NCBI GenBank assembly: GCA_964035545.1
Contig: OZ037772.1
Span: 10,679,318-10,743,317 of the forward strand
Direction of reading: 5' to 3'
DNA: 64,000 bases
DNA from: Bugula neritina
Lineage: Eukaryota > Bryozoa > Gymnolaemata > Cheilostomatida > Bugulidae
The position numbers and the translations under genes were made by a program. Of this stretch, positions 12,601-24,155 are shown piece after piece. The notes under the pieces were generated by a model. The model did no database searches and was not told the origin of the DNA. It saw only the letters and a program-made list of their open reading frames with translations. The number at the start of each line of letters is the position of its first letter. Position 1 is the first letter of the stretch.

Positions 12601-15600
12601 TGACTCAGGGAGGTATCTTCATAGAGACAGTGTCAAAATAAAAGGTTTGTAATTTTTTATATGAAATGATTGTTGCTATGGTAACAGCGCTGTTGTTTTC
12701 ATATTCTCATTGGAAAACTTCATCTTTCACCTCTCTCTCTTATTTCAAAAACTTCTGATTATATTGTGATAAAATACACGCTGTCTGCGTTAGCATGTTC
12801 TAGCTACTTTATGTTTTCTCTATTTCCTGTTTCAACTACTTCCTCTTTCGGCTACTTCCTGTGTTAGCTCCTTCCTGTTTTAACTACTTCCTATTTTCTC
12901 TATTTCCTCTTTAACTACTTCCTGTTGTAGCTACTTCCTGTTGTAGCTACTTCCTGTTTTAACTACTTCCTGTTTTAACTACTTCCTGTTTTAGCTACTT
13001 CCTCTTTCAACTCCTTATCGCACACTAAATTCTCTGTTGTCAGGTGATGAAGTTACAGAGAGATCATCCGGACGTCCCGTAACGCATACAGTAGAGAAGA
13101 TGAGCAAGTCTAAGCTGAACGGAGTCAACCCCAATGTATGTCAAGTCACTGACTGATAGCTTTGAGCTGTGTTACACTGTCAACTGTAAATCTACTTAAT
13201 AATGCTTAGTGTTGTGTATTAGTGAAAGGCAACTGTTGTTTCAGCCAATCCAGCAGTTTTCTCTATGATAACTTATTGTCTATGTAGCTGCATTAGCCAT
13301 GTTTGAAAAGAGAGGGGCAATTTTTCTTAAGGAGAGTTTTCTTATTTAAGTTGAATTGTTTCAGAATTTGTTTGAATAGTCATTTTGGCCCAAAATCTGT
13401 GTGATTAATTTTTTTGGATTCTAGAGGTTAGTATGTAATCTGTATTTAGCATAGTGATGTCCACCGTACTGTAGCAATAGTAAGACATGTGCACCTGAGT
13501 GTTCCTGTAGTGAAATACATAGCGTCGTTCCTTTACAGGATGTGGTGAGCAAACACGGGGTGGATCAGACCCGGCTCTATATGCTAGCCAACGCTAACCC
13601 TCGGGCTGTTAAAGTGTGGAGCCCTAGTCTAGCAGATAAACTTGCTTTCCCTCATGGTAAACGTAAGTGGAATTTGTCTACAGCCATAGCGCTTAATGCT
13701 GGTGTACCATTTATTACTTTTACCTTGGAGTTATCATCTCTGACTATTTGGAATTATCTTAACTCCTTTATATATAACTAATACTACTCTATATATAACC
13801 AATACTACTTTATATATAACTAATACTCCTCTATATATAACTAATACTACTCTATATATAACTAATACTACTCTATATATAACTAATACTTCACTTTAGA
13901 AATAGTAATTCCAAAGTGGATTCACACACTCTGGCATACAGTCGGTATCATCAAGTCCAGACGTGAGCAACTGCGGCCAGACGAACTCGTAGACATGGAG
14001 ACAGACGAAGAGACAATCAGACGGATAAATATTACGAGAAACTCCACTGTTCGGGCCGCGTCACTTCACCTTAACCTGACCTTCAACTTACACGACGTCG
14101 TCCGTGTGCTGTATGAAAGTCTGCAAACGCTGGATGTGAGTTTATGATATACAGTCATACTCATGTCTGTAAAACTTGAATCGTTGTGAATTTGAAACAT
14201 AGAACCATGAGCTGTTACAATTCTTATTTGATAACGTCTCTACTTTGGTGAAAAATTAGCTGCTAAACTATATATATAATTTAGTTAGTTAATCCTAATC
14301 ATGTCTTTGTGTCAACTTAAAATATGTGATTTCACCATTTCCCGTTATTCAAAAGTAGCGATGCTCCTTTTGTGTTCAAATAAATGGGTATTAGATAATT
14401 TTGGGCGGACATTTCTTCTGAGTGAGAAATGTGACACAAAGTTGAAAAAAAAATTAAATTTGAAACACGGAAATATAAGCTAATGTAGATTTTAAATAAT
14501 GCTGTCTATATATTGGTGAAAAGGTTAGCTGCTGAGCTGTTTCTAAAGTCAACTTTTTTCAAATCATTCAAAAATAAAAATGTTTTCAAATGCATCTAAA
14601 CTGATGTGAAACTCAGTTTATACTACAAGATATCTCCAATACTGTTTACTTACTCTACAGTCATTTTTTTACCATAGAAAGTTGATCTCAACACTAAGAT
14701 ACTGAACAAGGAATTTGAGAGATGTTTTGCAGACATGCTCATACTCCTGCATCCCTTCGCGCCACACGTCACAGCGGAATTGTGGGAAGGACTGAGATCA
14801 TCTCCCAGACTCCCCTCATCTCAGTCTCACAACGTCAAATGGGTACGCAGCGTTTTAACCAACTCGCATAATGAGTTACAAACTGCTCTAAATTTCATGT
14901 TTCTTCCTAATTAATATTCATTGAATTTTTAAAGCTAGTGCCATACGAAGGAAGCGGATAAGTGAACTGTTTTGTGCGGGTTTCATGCGTCAAAAGCTGA
15001 ATACTGCGGAAAATTTCTGCAGTAGGGATCTAATTGGCTGATTACTATATAGTGAATCCATTTTCTACGTTTCAATTTCTAAGTTTTTTGATGATGTTAC
15101 CTGCTATACTATCAGCTAATTAGCTATTAGATAAACCCAATCCACTCATTCAACTACTTATTCTATCTGTTAGTTGATAATACAACAAAAAGGGCGCTTA
15201 AAACACATTTCTTTATCTTTTTACCCAGTAGACTAATAGTATTTTGTGTTACATACTACATAGTAAACCCAGTAGACCAATGGTGTTTTGTGTTACATCA
15301 GGGTAAACTCTGAGGTAGAACAGTGATTCTAGTAAGCTTATAAGGTGCAGCTTTCTATCTGTGTATTCGGGTTGTCTGTATTAAACTAGGAGGAAGAAAT
15401 ATTCACACAAGAGTGGCCTGTGGTAGATGGAGGTTATAAACTTAGGCTACAAGTCGTAGAAGCTCAGTCTACAGATGAAGATAGTCTAATTTATTCAGAA
15501 ACTGATGATGCAGAAGCTGACCAATCAAACGTGAGCTTAGATATATCTTGCTATCTTATTCTATATTTACTATGACTCATACAAGTAAAGTCAACTACGG

Positions 15601-15962
15601 ATGCTATTTTAGAATTTAGCTTAGAATCATCGAATATTAACAGTCAAAGTTGGGGCATTATGGAATAGACCCTAATTACTTATAAAGACACGTAATAAAT
15701 ATTTTATTTTCAGCCTGAACTCTCATCATCTGCCACCCACAAGAATTCTGCAAACATCTACCTCCCCGCAAAAGATTTCTATGATATGAATGTGACTCAG
15801 GCTGTCAATATTGCCTTAGACTCCAATAGTTTAGTCCTCTCTAGGCCGGGTGGGTCTGTACCCTCCCTTGCTAATAACTGTAGACTAAATGTTGTACCCA
15901 ATGCTGGGGCTTTACTTACTGTAAGCGATGACTTTCAAATTATAGGCAAAGGTGAAGATTAA
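5057..15962 (+). CDS. LARS2: Mitochondrial leucine--tRNA ligase, complete, 19 exons
   Basis: Class Ia synthetase that charges mitochondrial tRNA(Leu) with leucine. Coding exons: 5057-5140, 5529-5619, 6173-6312, 6748-6839, 7780-7930, 8180-8323, 8688-8801, 9092-9208, 9792-9903, 10419-10579, 11124-11353, 11847-12013, 12471-12644, 13044-13135, 13539-13656, 13900-14135, 14678-14842, 15390-15530, 15714-15962. All phases join, giving 2778 nt and 925 aa (about 900 in vertebrates). The ATG lies in a short exon ending TGKW, as in the animal family. Landmarks: HIGH motif HMGH at residues 82-85 after [64 protein letters not shown] at 611-615; anticodon-binding helices in the last exons. The CP1 editing insert (exons 7-10) is short and degenerate. 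The N-terminus should hold a mitochondrial targeting peptide. A poly(A) signal lies at 16143. Confidence 0.96.
5717..6009. mobile_element. Inverted-repeat element in LARS2 intron 2
   Basis: Arms 5717-5777 and 5948-6009 are near-perfect reverse complements of about 60 nt (left 'tatatcttggctatc', right 'gatagccaagatata') around a spacer of about 170 nt. This looks like a MITE or a recent inverted duplication. I could not identify target-site duplications. Confidence 0.7.
6846..7228. repeat. 24/25-bp minisatellite in LARS2 intron 4
   Basis: About 15 units of 'actacttgactatatactctgt' followed by gt, gta or ata, in mixed 24- and 25-nt forms. The array begins within 10 nt of the donor at 6840, so it fills the 5' end of the intron. 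Confidence 0.95.
7438..7479 (-). repeat. SINE head fragment
   Basis: 'ctctacctacaccatggctgctcc' resembles the minus-strand tRNA-like head of the local SINE (compare 43.61 kb 'ctctaacccctacaccatggctgctccc'). No body is visible. Confidence 0.5.
7990..8165. repeat. About 33-bp minisatellite abutting a splice acceptor
   Basis: Five to six diverged units built on 'tattacactctgtttgag' followed by a tttnntctgca tail. The last unit runs into the polypyrimidine tract and AG (8177-8179) of LARS2 exon 6. Confidence 0.8.
9280..9750. repeat. (TAC)n trinucleotide array in LARS2 intron 8
   Basis: About 470 bp of ACT/TAC triplets with GCT, TCT and CCC variants, ending about 40 nt before the exon acceptor at 9791. 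The long poly-Val and poly-Ser frames on the minus strand are produced by the repeat. Confidence 0.95.
11396..11815. repeat. Diverged tandem repeats around 'tagtcctag' in LARS2 intron 11
   Basis: A segment of about 105 nt at 11396-11500 (gcattataaataacacatta ... atagtcctag) recurs at about 11590-11690. The sequence then breaks into shorter units (tagtcctagaaaatatg, tagtcctaaaacat) up to about 11805. Confidence 0.8.
12101..12155 (+). repeat. SINE tail fragment
   Basis: 'aacaaaaaccctttctatccgg' followed by a tctcac-type end matches the 3' part of the local SINE (compare 35.94-35.98 kb). The head is missing. Confidence 0.45.
12343..12374 (+). pseudogene. Partial copy of the start of LARS2 exon 13
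   Basis: 'attatttcagctattctgca' plus 'tatgtattat' copies the acceptor and first codons of the true exon ('attatttcagctatcctgca' at 12461-12480) about 118 nt upstream. It then runs into 'aaaaatga', so using this acceptor would stop translation early. A local duplication left a decoy 3' splice site. Confidence 0.7.
12800..13015. repeat. 16-bp minisatellite in LARS2 intron 13
   Basis: About a dozen imperfect copies of 'ctacttcctgttttaa' with tttagct, ttgtagct and ctctattt variants. The array is pyrimidine-rich and ends 30 nt before the exon 14 acceptor. Confidence 0.9.
13766..13893. repeat. 21-bp minisatellite before LARS2 exon 16
   Basis: About six copies of 'ctatatataactaatactac'. The last copy merges with the acceptor 'tcactttag' at 13891-13899. 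Confidence 0.9.
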
Positions 15963-16142
15963 TTTTAAGTCACATGTTAACTATTAATAGTATTGCATTG
16001 CTCTGAAATTGTTTCTATTGACTCATTTTGCAAGGAAACACTAGTGTGTAGTATTGTACAGCTTGTATCCGTTTTTATTAACTTTTTTAGTTTTTTTTCT
16101 CTCGAAGAAGTGACTAATGATATATGTTTGTAAAATAGTCTC

Positions 16143-16148
16143 AATAAA
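16143..16148 (+). terminator. LARS2 poly(A) signal
   Basis: First AATAAA after the LARS2 stop, 181 nt downstream of it. It gives a short 3' UTR. Confidence 0.7.
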
Positions 16149-16165
16149 ATGATGTAGCCTCTATG

Positions 16166-17228
16166 CTACACATTAAGTGAAATCTTCGCTAACTTCTTAA
16201 GGGAATGGGAGAGATTTCTAGAGAAAATGAGAGAGCCTAAGTGATAGCAAATGTTCTATTGTCTAAAAATAGCCTGTGTGCCATGCAGAATGTGTAACTC
16301 ATTATGAAAAGCTATTGTTCACATACACTATTCTTGCAAAGTAAATTAAAATGGAATAAAAATACCAATAATCATATAAAGTAGATTTTAATGGAGGTTT
16401 TGTGGTTTTAGACTGTTTGCATAATATACTGCATATTTTCTGCAACCTTTACCACATTTACTTTGACATTATTTATATATTTATCCTCAATGGGTTTTCT
16501 ATCACACAGGTGAACGTAATATCTTTTCTAGCCAAAATAAACTTTCATGTCCAAAAGACAAGCATTCTCATTGGCTCCACTATCTCCATAATATTACATG
16601 GATCTAGTTCAATCAAATATTTGTCTGCCATATCTCTCTACTTGACAAGTTGAAGATGCATATAAAATACTAAACTTCGGTATAAAGTTAATCCCCTTGT
16701 AAACAACAATAATCATAAATACTTTCACTCTAGTATTTACTTTATACTCTTTTCTTTTCAGTAAGTCAACGTGTTGGTATATTCTATTTCACCAACCAAC
16801 CCGCACTGATTTCCAAAACAATAATTTTTTAACAAAGTTTAGATTATTCAAACTATTTTATTTTTTCTGCAATTATTTAAATAAATACAAAAGAATATTT
16901 ATTGTTTTTTACTACCTTTTTACCAAATATGACTCCTTGCGTATTTACAGTTAGGCCATTTCAGTGGCTAATTTTCTTGCAGATTTAGTAACCAAGTTTA
17001 TCCAATTAAAGAGATGCTTCAGTCTTGAAAGCTTTCTAATAGGCTATATAGCCTGTGTACTGGTGATATTGTCTGAGGCAGGTGGACTACCCCTCCCCTA
17101 TCCTTTGAGAGATTGACAAGCACTCTCATTGGTTATCTCTTCAGCCAAGGGAGATTAGGTCAGCTTGCTGTACGTTGCTCTAGCTGTTCCACATTGAAGG
17201 TGTACTTTGTTCTTAACACTTATTCAAC
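16166..17228. other. LARS2-NPL spacer and NPL 5' region
   Basis: AT-rich spacer of about 1 kb between two genes in the same orientation. The NPL promoter and 5' UTR should lie in its right half (about 17040-17228 is richer in GC). I see no clear TATA or initiator element. The open frame at 16402-16653 lacks homology and splice support. Confidence 0.5.
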
Positions 17229-20200
17229 ATGGCTGATATCAGGGTATGTGATATATTATTTTATTTATATTTCTAAACAAATTTTATCAGTTTTCTTGAT
17301 TTGTTACATAATATATGTAATAATTATTATAGTAGCTTGTCTTATTTTTCTATATTTCATCAATTGCCAAGTTACTTTAACCTCTATGGCTATGCCTAAA
17401 GGTGGTGCAGTAATGGGAAAAAATCAGAAGAGCAAAGGAACTTTTTAACCTGCACTCCAAAGCAAGCTTTATAATGTTTTGCCTAGTGTAGTTTGCAAAG
17501 TTTTTAATATATTTTTAATTTGGCACATTTGAGTTTAGAATGCCAGAGTGCGATTTTAAATTCAAAGGTTATACTAAAAGGTGTCACTACTTCTATGATT
17601 TGTGACCAACTAACTCTATTTTTTCCTTCTCAGATAATGTATTGTTGGCTCTAATGTTGATTAATGTGTGAAAATAGGAGTTTACCTTGAGCTATATCAT
17701 GAGTGTATTACTATTATTACATCTGCCCATCAAATAATGGAACCTAAACTCTATCATGAAAATATAACCAACTTTTAGTCTGAATTCAACAATATATTGT
17801 TCTAGTTTAAATAGCTACCCAGCAATGTGTACATTTGAAACTTTGGTATTTTTGAATTTTATCTAAAATGGTTTGCAATAAAAGAAAATGTTCATATGTT
17901 ATCTATATATAACATGTTATTATGTAATATATTTCTATTTATAGGTATGCGACAAGTTCAACATGGATGATGATTGCATCATGGCTGCCCCATGTACTCC
18001 CATGTTAGATAATGGGTATGTTTATATGACCCTTTTCATATGCTGCCAGATATGGGCAGCTCTTGTGTATTTGGCAGCATGTTTCTATATCAGAAGCTGC
18101 CTACAGAAGTTCTATTATATCTCATTAATTCTACTTGAACCAGAATGCAGTGACCATGTTGTACGCTGATAACATATTGTACATAGTAGAGTAAAACCTC
18201 AGTTTATAGCCGCTATACCTGTAAGAGCCCTGATGGAAAAGTTGTTTAAATCAGGCTAAGGATTTATTCAGATGTGGCACAGGAGCAATTATGACTGGAT
18301 GCTCTTCCTAATATCTCCAATGACCTTTGTCTGGTTCAAACCCATGACCTCGTGTTTACTAAGCTAGCGCTCTAAGCCCTAGACCATGATGGCTCTCGGA
18401 ATAAATGCAGCATAAATTTAGTTAAAATTTTATATCACTTGTAAATCTTTATTTAGTTACGCTAATTCTTGTGTCTTTATAAAAAAATTGTATGATTTAG
18501 ACTTAAAGCTAAAAGAAAGCTGCTCTACCTGAATTGTTCCGTAAGCAGCTCGGAGTTGGGGGTAATTGAGTGCAATAGTTTGGGATTCTTAAGTTTGCAG
18601 TTGGGGGACCTAACTCTAAACCTGAGAATCCCAAACTATTACACTCGGTCACCCCCAACTAGGAGCTACTATAGAATGGTTCGCTCTACTTGTGCTCATT
18701 GCCAACTCACTTTAATGTATTCTTTCTCATCTGTTTGGAGTTGCCCGCACATTCTTAATGCCTTTTTGATGTACCGGAGTGAATAATTGCCTGTCTGCTG
18801 CATATTATTGTTGAAGACTCTGTTTATAATTGGATCAGCGTTGTTTGCTGTCAGTTTTCTTTGGCAGCTATTGAAATGTTTGTCTTTCTGGGGAAATCAA
18901 GTTTTTGTCCCATTATAAAATATTCAGAGCTTTTTGTCTGTAGACATGCTAAAATAATATACTAGGTGAATGTTATATGCTAGCTAATTCATAGTAATTG
19001 CCCCTTCTGTGTTTCATTTTTTAAACAGTTTTCACACCAGAAGGGTGCATAGAAAGTTGTGAGAAAGTCGTTTTTTGTTCCCATAATGTAATAAAATGTA
19101 TAAATATTCACACATTTCTTTAAATGCTGTTTATTGTAATTTGTTGAAAGTATATTATCTGTTTATGCAGTTGATATGACGCCTATATTACTCTGCCAGT
19201 AGTGGTAGGATGTGCAAATATATTTTCACTCTATTCTCTCTCATTTTATATCTATTAAATAGATTATTTTATTTCGTATAAAGAAACTAGTATATTATCA
19301 TTTTTCTGTTAATGTATGTACATCTTTCACTGAGTTAAAAGGTTTTATATGTTTCTACTAAAATTTGTCATGATTATTTGCATTATTACATGGTTAGTAT
19401 CATCTTTTTACAGGGATGTGAATTTGGAAGGATTTGAAGCGTATGCAGATAACATGGTTACTACCGGAATAAATAGTTTATTTGGTGAGTGGCTTACATG
19501 TGTGCGTACAGAATCTAAGGTCACACTGTGATTCAGTAACAATTTCATAGCATATATTGCCTTAACATCTTCTAGAAGAAACTTCAAGACTAAGTTCTAG
19601 AAGTGTCACAGTGAATATTATATGGGACATGCAGTTCTGCTCCGTATCCCATAAGCCATGTTACCAGTATGACTTGAGGCTAGGTTTTTTAAACCACCTC
19701 AACATTCTCACCATCCAATTCTCTCACATGTTACAACTATGAAGAGGCGTTACGTAACTCTGGTATATTGTTTAGTGAACGGGACACTGGGAGAGGGGAT
19801 GAGCATGACTGTGACCGAAAGAAAGGCAGCTTTAGAAGAGTGGATCAAACTGAAAGCCGACAGGTTTAAGACTATCATAGCACATGTTAGCTGCAGTTCC
19901 ATCAGAGATACAACAGAACTTGCTAAGCACGCTGCGGGTGTAAGTGTAACTTCCCCTCTATCTTGTACACTTATACCATGATCTTGCTACAAATTTTTTT
20001 GTATATACACTAAATTAAGTTGCTGTCACTTTTTCCTTAATCACATATAACTTGTGGTATTTAATTCATGCTATATGTACATATTATATAACAAAGTTAT
20101 TTATCTTATATTTTATGAATCATTTGGTATTCTATTGGATTTATTCTCAGTTTTATATTATATTTATGCTCTAGAATGTATTCAGGGTCACCTCTGTGCA

Positions 20201-22027
20201 ATATGATATCCTGTAGATTATACTTTATACTGTAGATTACCACTACATGCGCTGTAGATTATACTTTATACTACAGATTTACTCTATTGTACTGTAGATT
20301 ATACTTGTATCTACTGTAGATAATATTTTATGCTGTAGATTATACTTTATACTGTATTTTATACTATAATATATATACTGCAAATTTACTCTATATATAC
20401 TGCAGATTATACTTTATATATGCTGTAGGTTTACTCTATTATACTGTAGAATACACTTTGTACTGCAGGCTGGAGCTGATGCTATTGCCGTCATGTGTCC
20501 GACCCTCTTCAAGCCCTCCTCCATCTCTCAACTGGTCAAGTACCTTAAGGCTGTTGCCGATCAAGCACCTGACACTCCCTTTCTCTACTATGACATCAAC
20601 GTGCTGACAGGTGTCATCTGTGAGTACTCTGTATGCTGCCAGTTACTGCATGTAAATCTTCTCTTTCTCCTTGTATTTGCTGCAAAATATTTTTGAATGA
20701 GTCATGAAAGTCAGTTTGATTTTGCGGTAGTTTTTCAAATATTTTAATGTCTATAGTGAGTGTTAATCAGTAATTAGATTCGTCATTATTCTAGTTGACA
20801 CGGGAGAGGTGATGAGGCAATGCAAGGCTGAGATTGCATCATTCTCCGGCATCAAGTACAGCTGCAGAGAACTTGGCAACTTTGAGGCAGCACAGCTGGA
20901 GTCAGAGAATGGAAGATACAAGTTGGCTGTAGGGGCGGTGGATGAGGTGCGTTGATAGAAAGTAAAACAGTTCTTAGAACTGTGGTTAGATTCTTAGCTT
21001 AGAGGTTGAATATTTTTTATTATATAATTTTGTATCCAAATTAAATTTTGATGCGTTATTTATACAAGTGTTTACTATATCTAGGTTACGTGACGTGGTG
21101 CCACAGATTCTGTGTATCTACTTACTAATTCTGGCCTCAGTTGTTACATTTTTAGTTTGAATGTTGAATTTTGAAGTTTTAAGTGTTGAATTCGCTTTAT
21201 TGTTTTTTGTATTGATCACTTCCAAATAGTATTGGTCAATATTGATTGTTTATTTATATTGATCATGTTTTTGTCACTGCTGTAGGTCTTTCTTGTCACC
21301 ATTATGTCATATGACTCATGCTTTGATCATGTGACTTATTTGACAGATGTTGTTGCCATGGCTACCTCTAGGAGCACATGTTCCCATCTGTCACTCCTTG
21401 ATGGGTACTATACACAGAGCCACCAGAGAAGCATACCAAGCTGGTGATATGAAAGCTGCCCTGGCGAGTCAGGATTCTGCTCAGAAAGTTGGCATCATCA
21501 AACGAAAATATGGTAAGATATTTCTCAAAGTTTTGTTTTTCCTAGTTTCTGGTACAGGCAGGTATGTGGATAGTTGCAGACGTATCACAAAAGCAGCCAT
21601 CTTGCTTTTAGTTTTGTCTGCTGAACACTATTTTCAGTATTTCAGTATTAGATTTATTTGGCGACTGTAGCTCTAATTATCTTTAAAATTTTTTATTTTT
21701 GTCTGCGATTTAGTTACACGGACACCAAATAAATATGATTTTTTATGAGTGAAAGTTAATTTGAAGCTTTACAAATTAGATCTGACATAATATGGTTTTT
21801 CTAGGTAATTGTTTATTAGGACTTATTGTTGAATACATGCATTTTTTGCTTTTATACATCTATTTAGTTTATATGTGTTGATAGGTTCAGATATTCCAAT
21901 CTCAAAAGCTATCCTTAGAATGATGGGGGTAGACATGGGCCCCGTAAGACTACCTCTTCAGGATATGACCCCTGAGGCTTATGAGCAGCTCCAATCGGAA
22001 CTCAAAGCCGTCAACTTTCTGCCCTAA
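17229..22027 (+). CDS. NPL: N-acetylneuraminate lyase, complete, 8 exons
   Basis: Cytosolic TIM-barrel aldolase of the DHDPS/NanA family; it splits N-acetylneuraminate into N-acetylmannosamine and pyruvate. Coding exons: 17229-17243, 17945-18015, 19414-19484, 19776-19939, 20469-20619, 20795-20946, 21347-21512, 21885-22027; all phases join, 933 nt, 310 aa (human 320). The first exon encodes only MADIR. Landmarks: IMAAPCTPMLDNG; FVNG-type substrate loop reading NGTLGEG; YYDINVLTG with the catalytic Tyr at residue 148; SGIKYS with the Schiff-base Lys at 178. Two departures: the near-invariant GTTGE is GTLGE, and YxIP is YDIN. Lys and Tyr are kept, so an active aldolase is likely but sialic acid specificity is not certain. 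Poly(A) signals follow at 22277 and 22420. Confidence 0.93.
18194..18402 (-). mobile_element. tRNA-derived SINE in NPL intron 2
   Basis: Reads on the minus strand from a tRNA-like head (accatcatggtctagggctt, complement of 18380-18399) through a B-box-like 'gggtttgaacc', then the shared body 'gagcatccagtcataattgc', to a tail ending 'tgaggt'. Its layout matches the copies at 30.4, 35.8, 41.1, 42.8 and 43.5 kb. Confidence 0.8.
18545..18668. mobile_element. Palindromic element in NPL intron 2
   Basis: Left arm 18545-18590 (agctcggagttgggggta ... agtttgggattctt) and right arm 18624-18668 (gagaatcccaaact ... acccccaactaggagct) are reverse complements with few mismatches, separated by about 33 nt. 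RNA from either strand would fold into a long hairpin. A relative lies at about 3.9 kb. Confidence 0.75.
20190..20466. repeat. Diverged minisatellite in NPL intron 4
   Basis: Units of about 23-28 nt built on 'ctgtagattatactttata' with tttactctatt variants. The array runs into the acceptor at 20466-20468: the final unit 'tactgcag' supplies the AG. Confidence 0.8.
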
Positions 22028-22425
22028 GCAGCCAATAATGCAGGACTTCCTGTTTAAACAGCCGCTTTTTAGTATATATTGTTTTCTGTTGTCAATGTAG
22101 AAGCGTGTTTGCTTGGAGCAATTTAAATGTAGTTTGCAATATAAAAGTATTGTAGTGTAGGTATAGTCTGCAGTGTAAATGTGTATTACAGTGTAAACTT
22201 AGTTCAGTGTACGTGGAGTACAATGTAAGTGTATAGTGCAGTGTAAGTGTAGTATAGTATAAGTTTATTATATTTTAATAAACTGTCGTAGTATTTTAGG
22301 AAAAGTAGCTCCATATTTCTAAGTAGCATCTTGATTGATGACTAAATTGATACACTTTGCTGTACCATTTGGCAGATCTTTTTGATTTAATTACTATTTT
22401 ATATGTCACAGCTTTTCACAATAAA
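22028..22425 (+). terminator. NPL 3' UTR with GTGTA-rich repeat and two poly(A) signals
   Basis: After the stop, 22135-22270 is a diverged repeat of 'agtgtaagtgtagta' units. AATAAA occurs at 22277-22282 and again at 22420-22425, so alternative 3' ends are possible. Confidence 0.65.
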
Positions 22426-23825
22426 GTATATAAACACTCATCTTGTTTGGTTATTAGCTTTATAATAGAAATGTTCTGTTGGCTTATAGTTGTTAGTTGT
22501 TAGTAAGCAACTCCTAGTACAAACTGAAGCCCACTACTGGGCCACGTATCGTATCGTTATAGCCCATATAATATAATTGTTGATATGTGGGTTGAAAATG
22601 GCTAATCAGTATAAATTTATAATAATCAGGTAAAACTGCAATTAATCTATCTTGCAATTTGTTATTATACTTAAATGTTGATTTAATTCTAAAAAATAAC
22701 TTTTATATATTGCCTGGAAGCAAGCATTGAACAAGAACTCTGGCTCTTCTAATAAAACATATTGAAGGAAAACTTTGCATGGGAAGATAATTCCGTGTCC
22801 AACTTTATAAATGGTATTCAGCAATAGTGAAGAGGTATTTATCATATGTAGGCAATGCGATGCCCTGATCTATATTAGATCAAGCACACAAAATTATTAA
22901 TAATTATCCCATATAAGTTTCACATTGACACTAGGAGTTGTCTTCGCAATTAGGGGTAATATAATAACATGTTTGAACCACAGATTCCTGCTTACATTTG
23001 CTTTGACAAATTCCCCCCTCCCCAGAATTTAGAGTTACTAGCTGACTATTTTATTGCTAAGATGTCATAATAACTTCTTTAGTGCTTCTTATTGTAAAGA
23101 GTCAAAACAAAAGCTCCGCTATGTATATGATCTTCCATTTAATAGAAGAACTGATCAACTTAACAACAGGTTTACTGCTTACCAATTAATATATGACTTT
23201 AGCTGGTACTCAAAGCTCAACAGTATATTGTGTAGGAAAGTAGGGTGGTGGCAGAATTTCGAACAAATAATATTTATTGTTATTAGCAATCATGAATACA
23301 AATAAAGAAATTAATTATCTTGAACTTTGAAAAAGTGAAAATCTCAGATACTTTTAAGATCAGCATGGTAAACTTTTAGGCAGTGCAACTTCAACTCAGC
23401 ACACAGCAATATGAGCATTGAGTTTGATCTCAAATACATTTACAGTAAATAATCCTATACTTGTATGGAATGAGGCTTAGAAATTCAATAAGTCTTAGCA
23501 GGTCAATTGCCCATCTCGGCAATGCATAATTTATAAGCCTCTAGCCTTTTGCAAATAAAGTAAGTTGTAGCTAAACAGTGAGCTGAAGTAGAAGCTATAC
23601 AAACTATATGGAAATATGCTGAACATAATTGTTATGATTTAGTTTTAAGTAGACATTATCGAGAGTACGTAGCTTTCATAATGTTCATTTCTTATAATTC
23701 ATCTATAGTCTATGAAACTGGGTTTTAGGGAATGGCTACGGGCAACTGCTGGTAAGTGAGTCTTCTGTATTGATAATTTATTGATAAATAACTGTATTGA
23801 TAATTTTTTAATAAAATTACTATAT

Positions 23826-24155
<330 letters not shown>

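Noticed and set aside
23054-23305. Plus-strand 83-codon frame in the spacer
   Set aside because: No homology or neighbouring exon; length is within chance.
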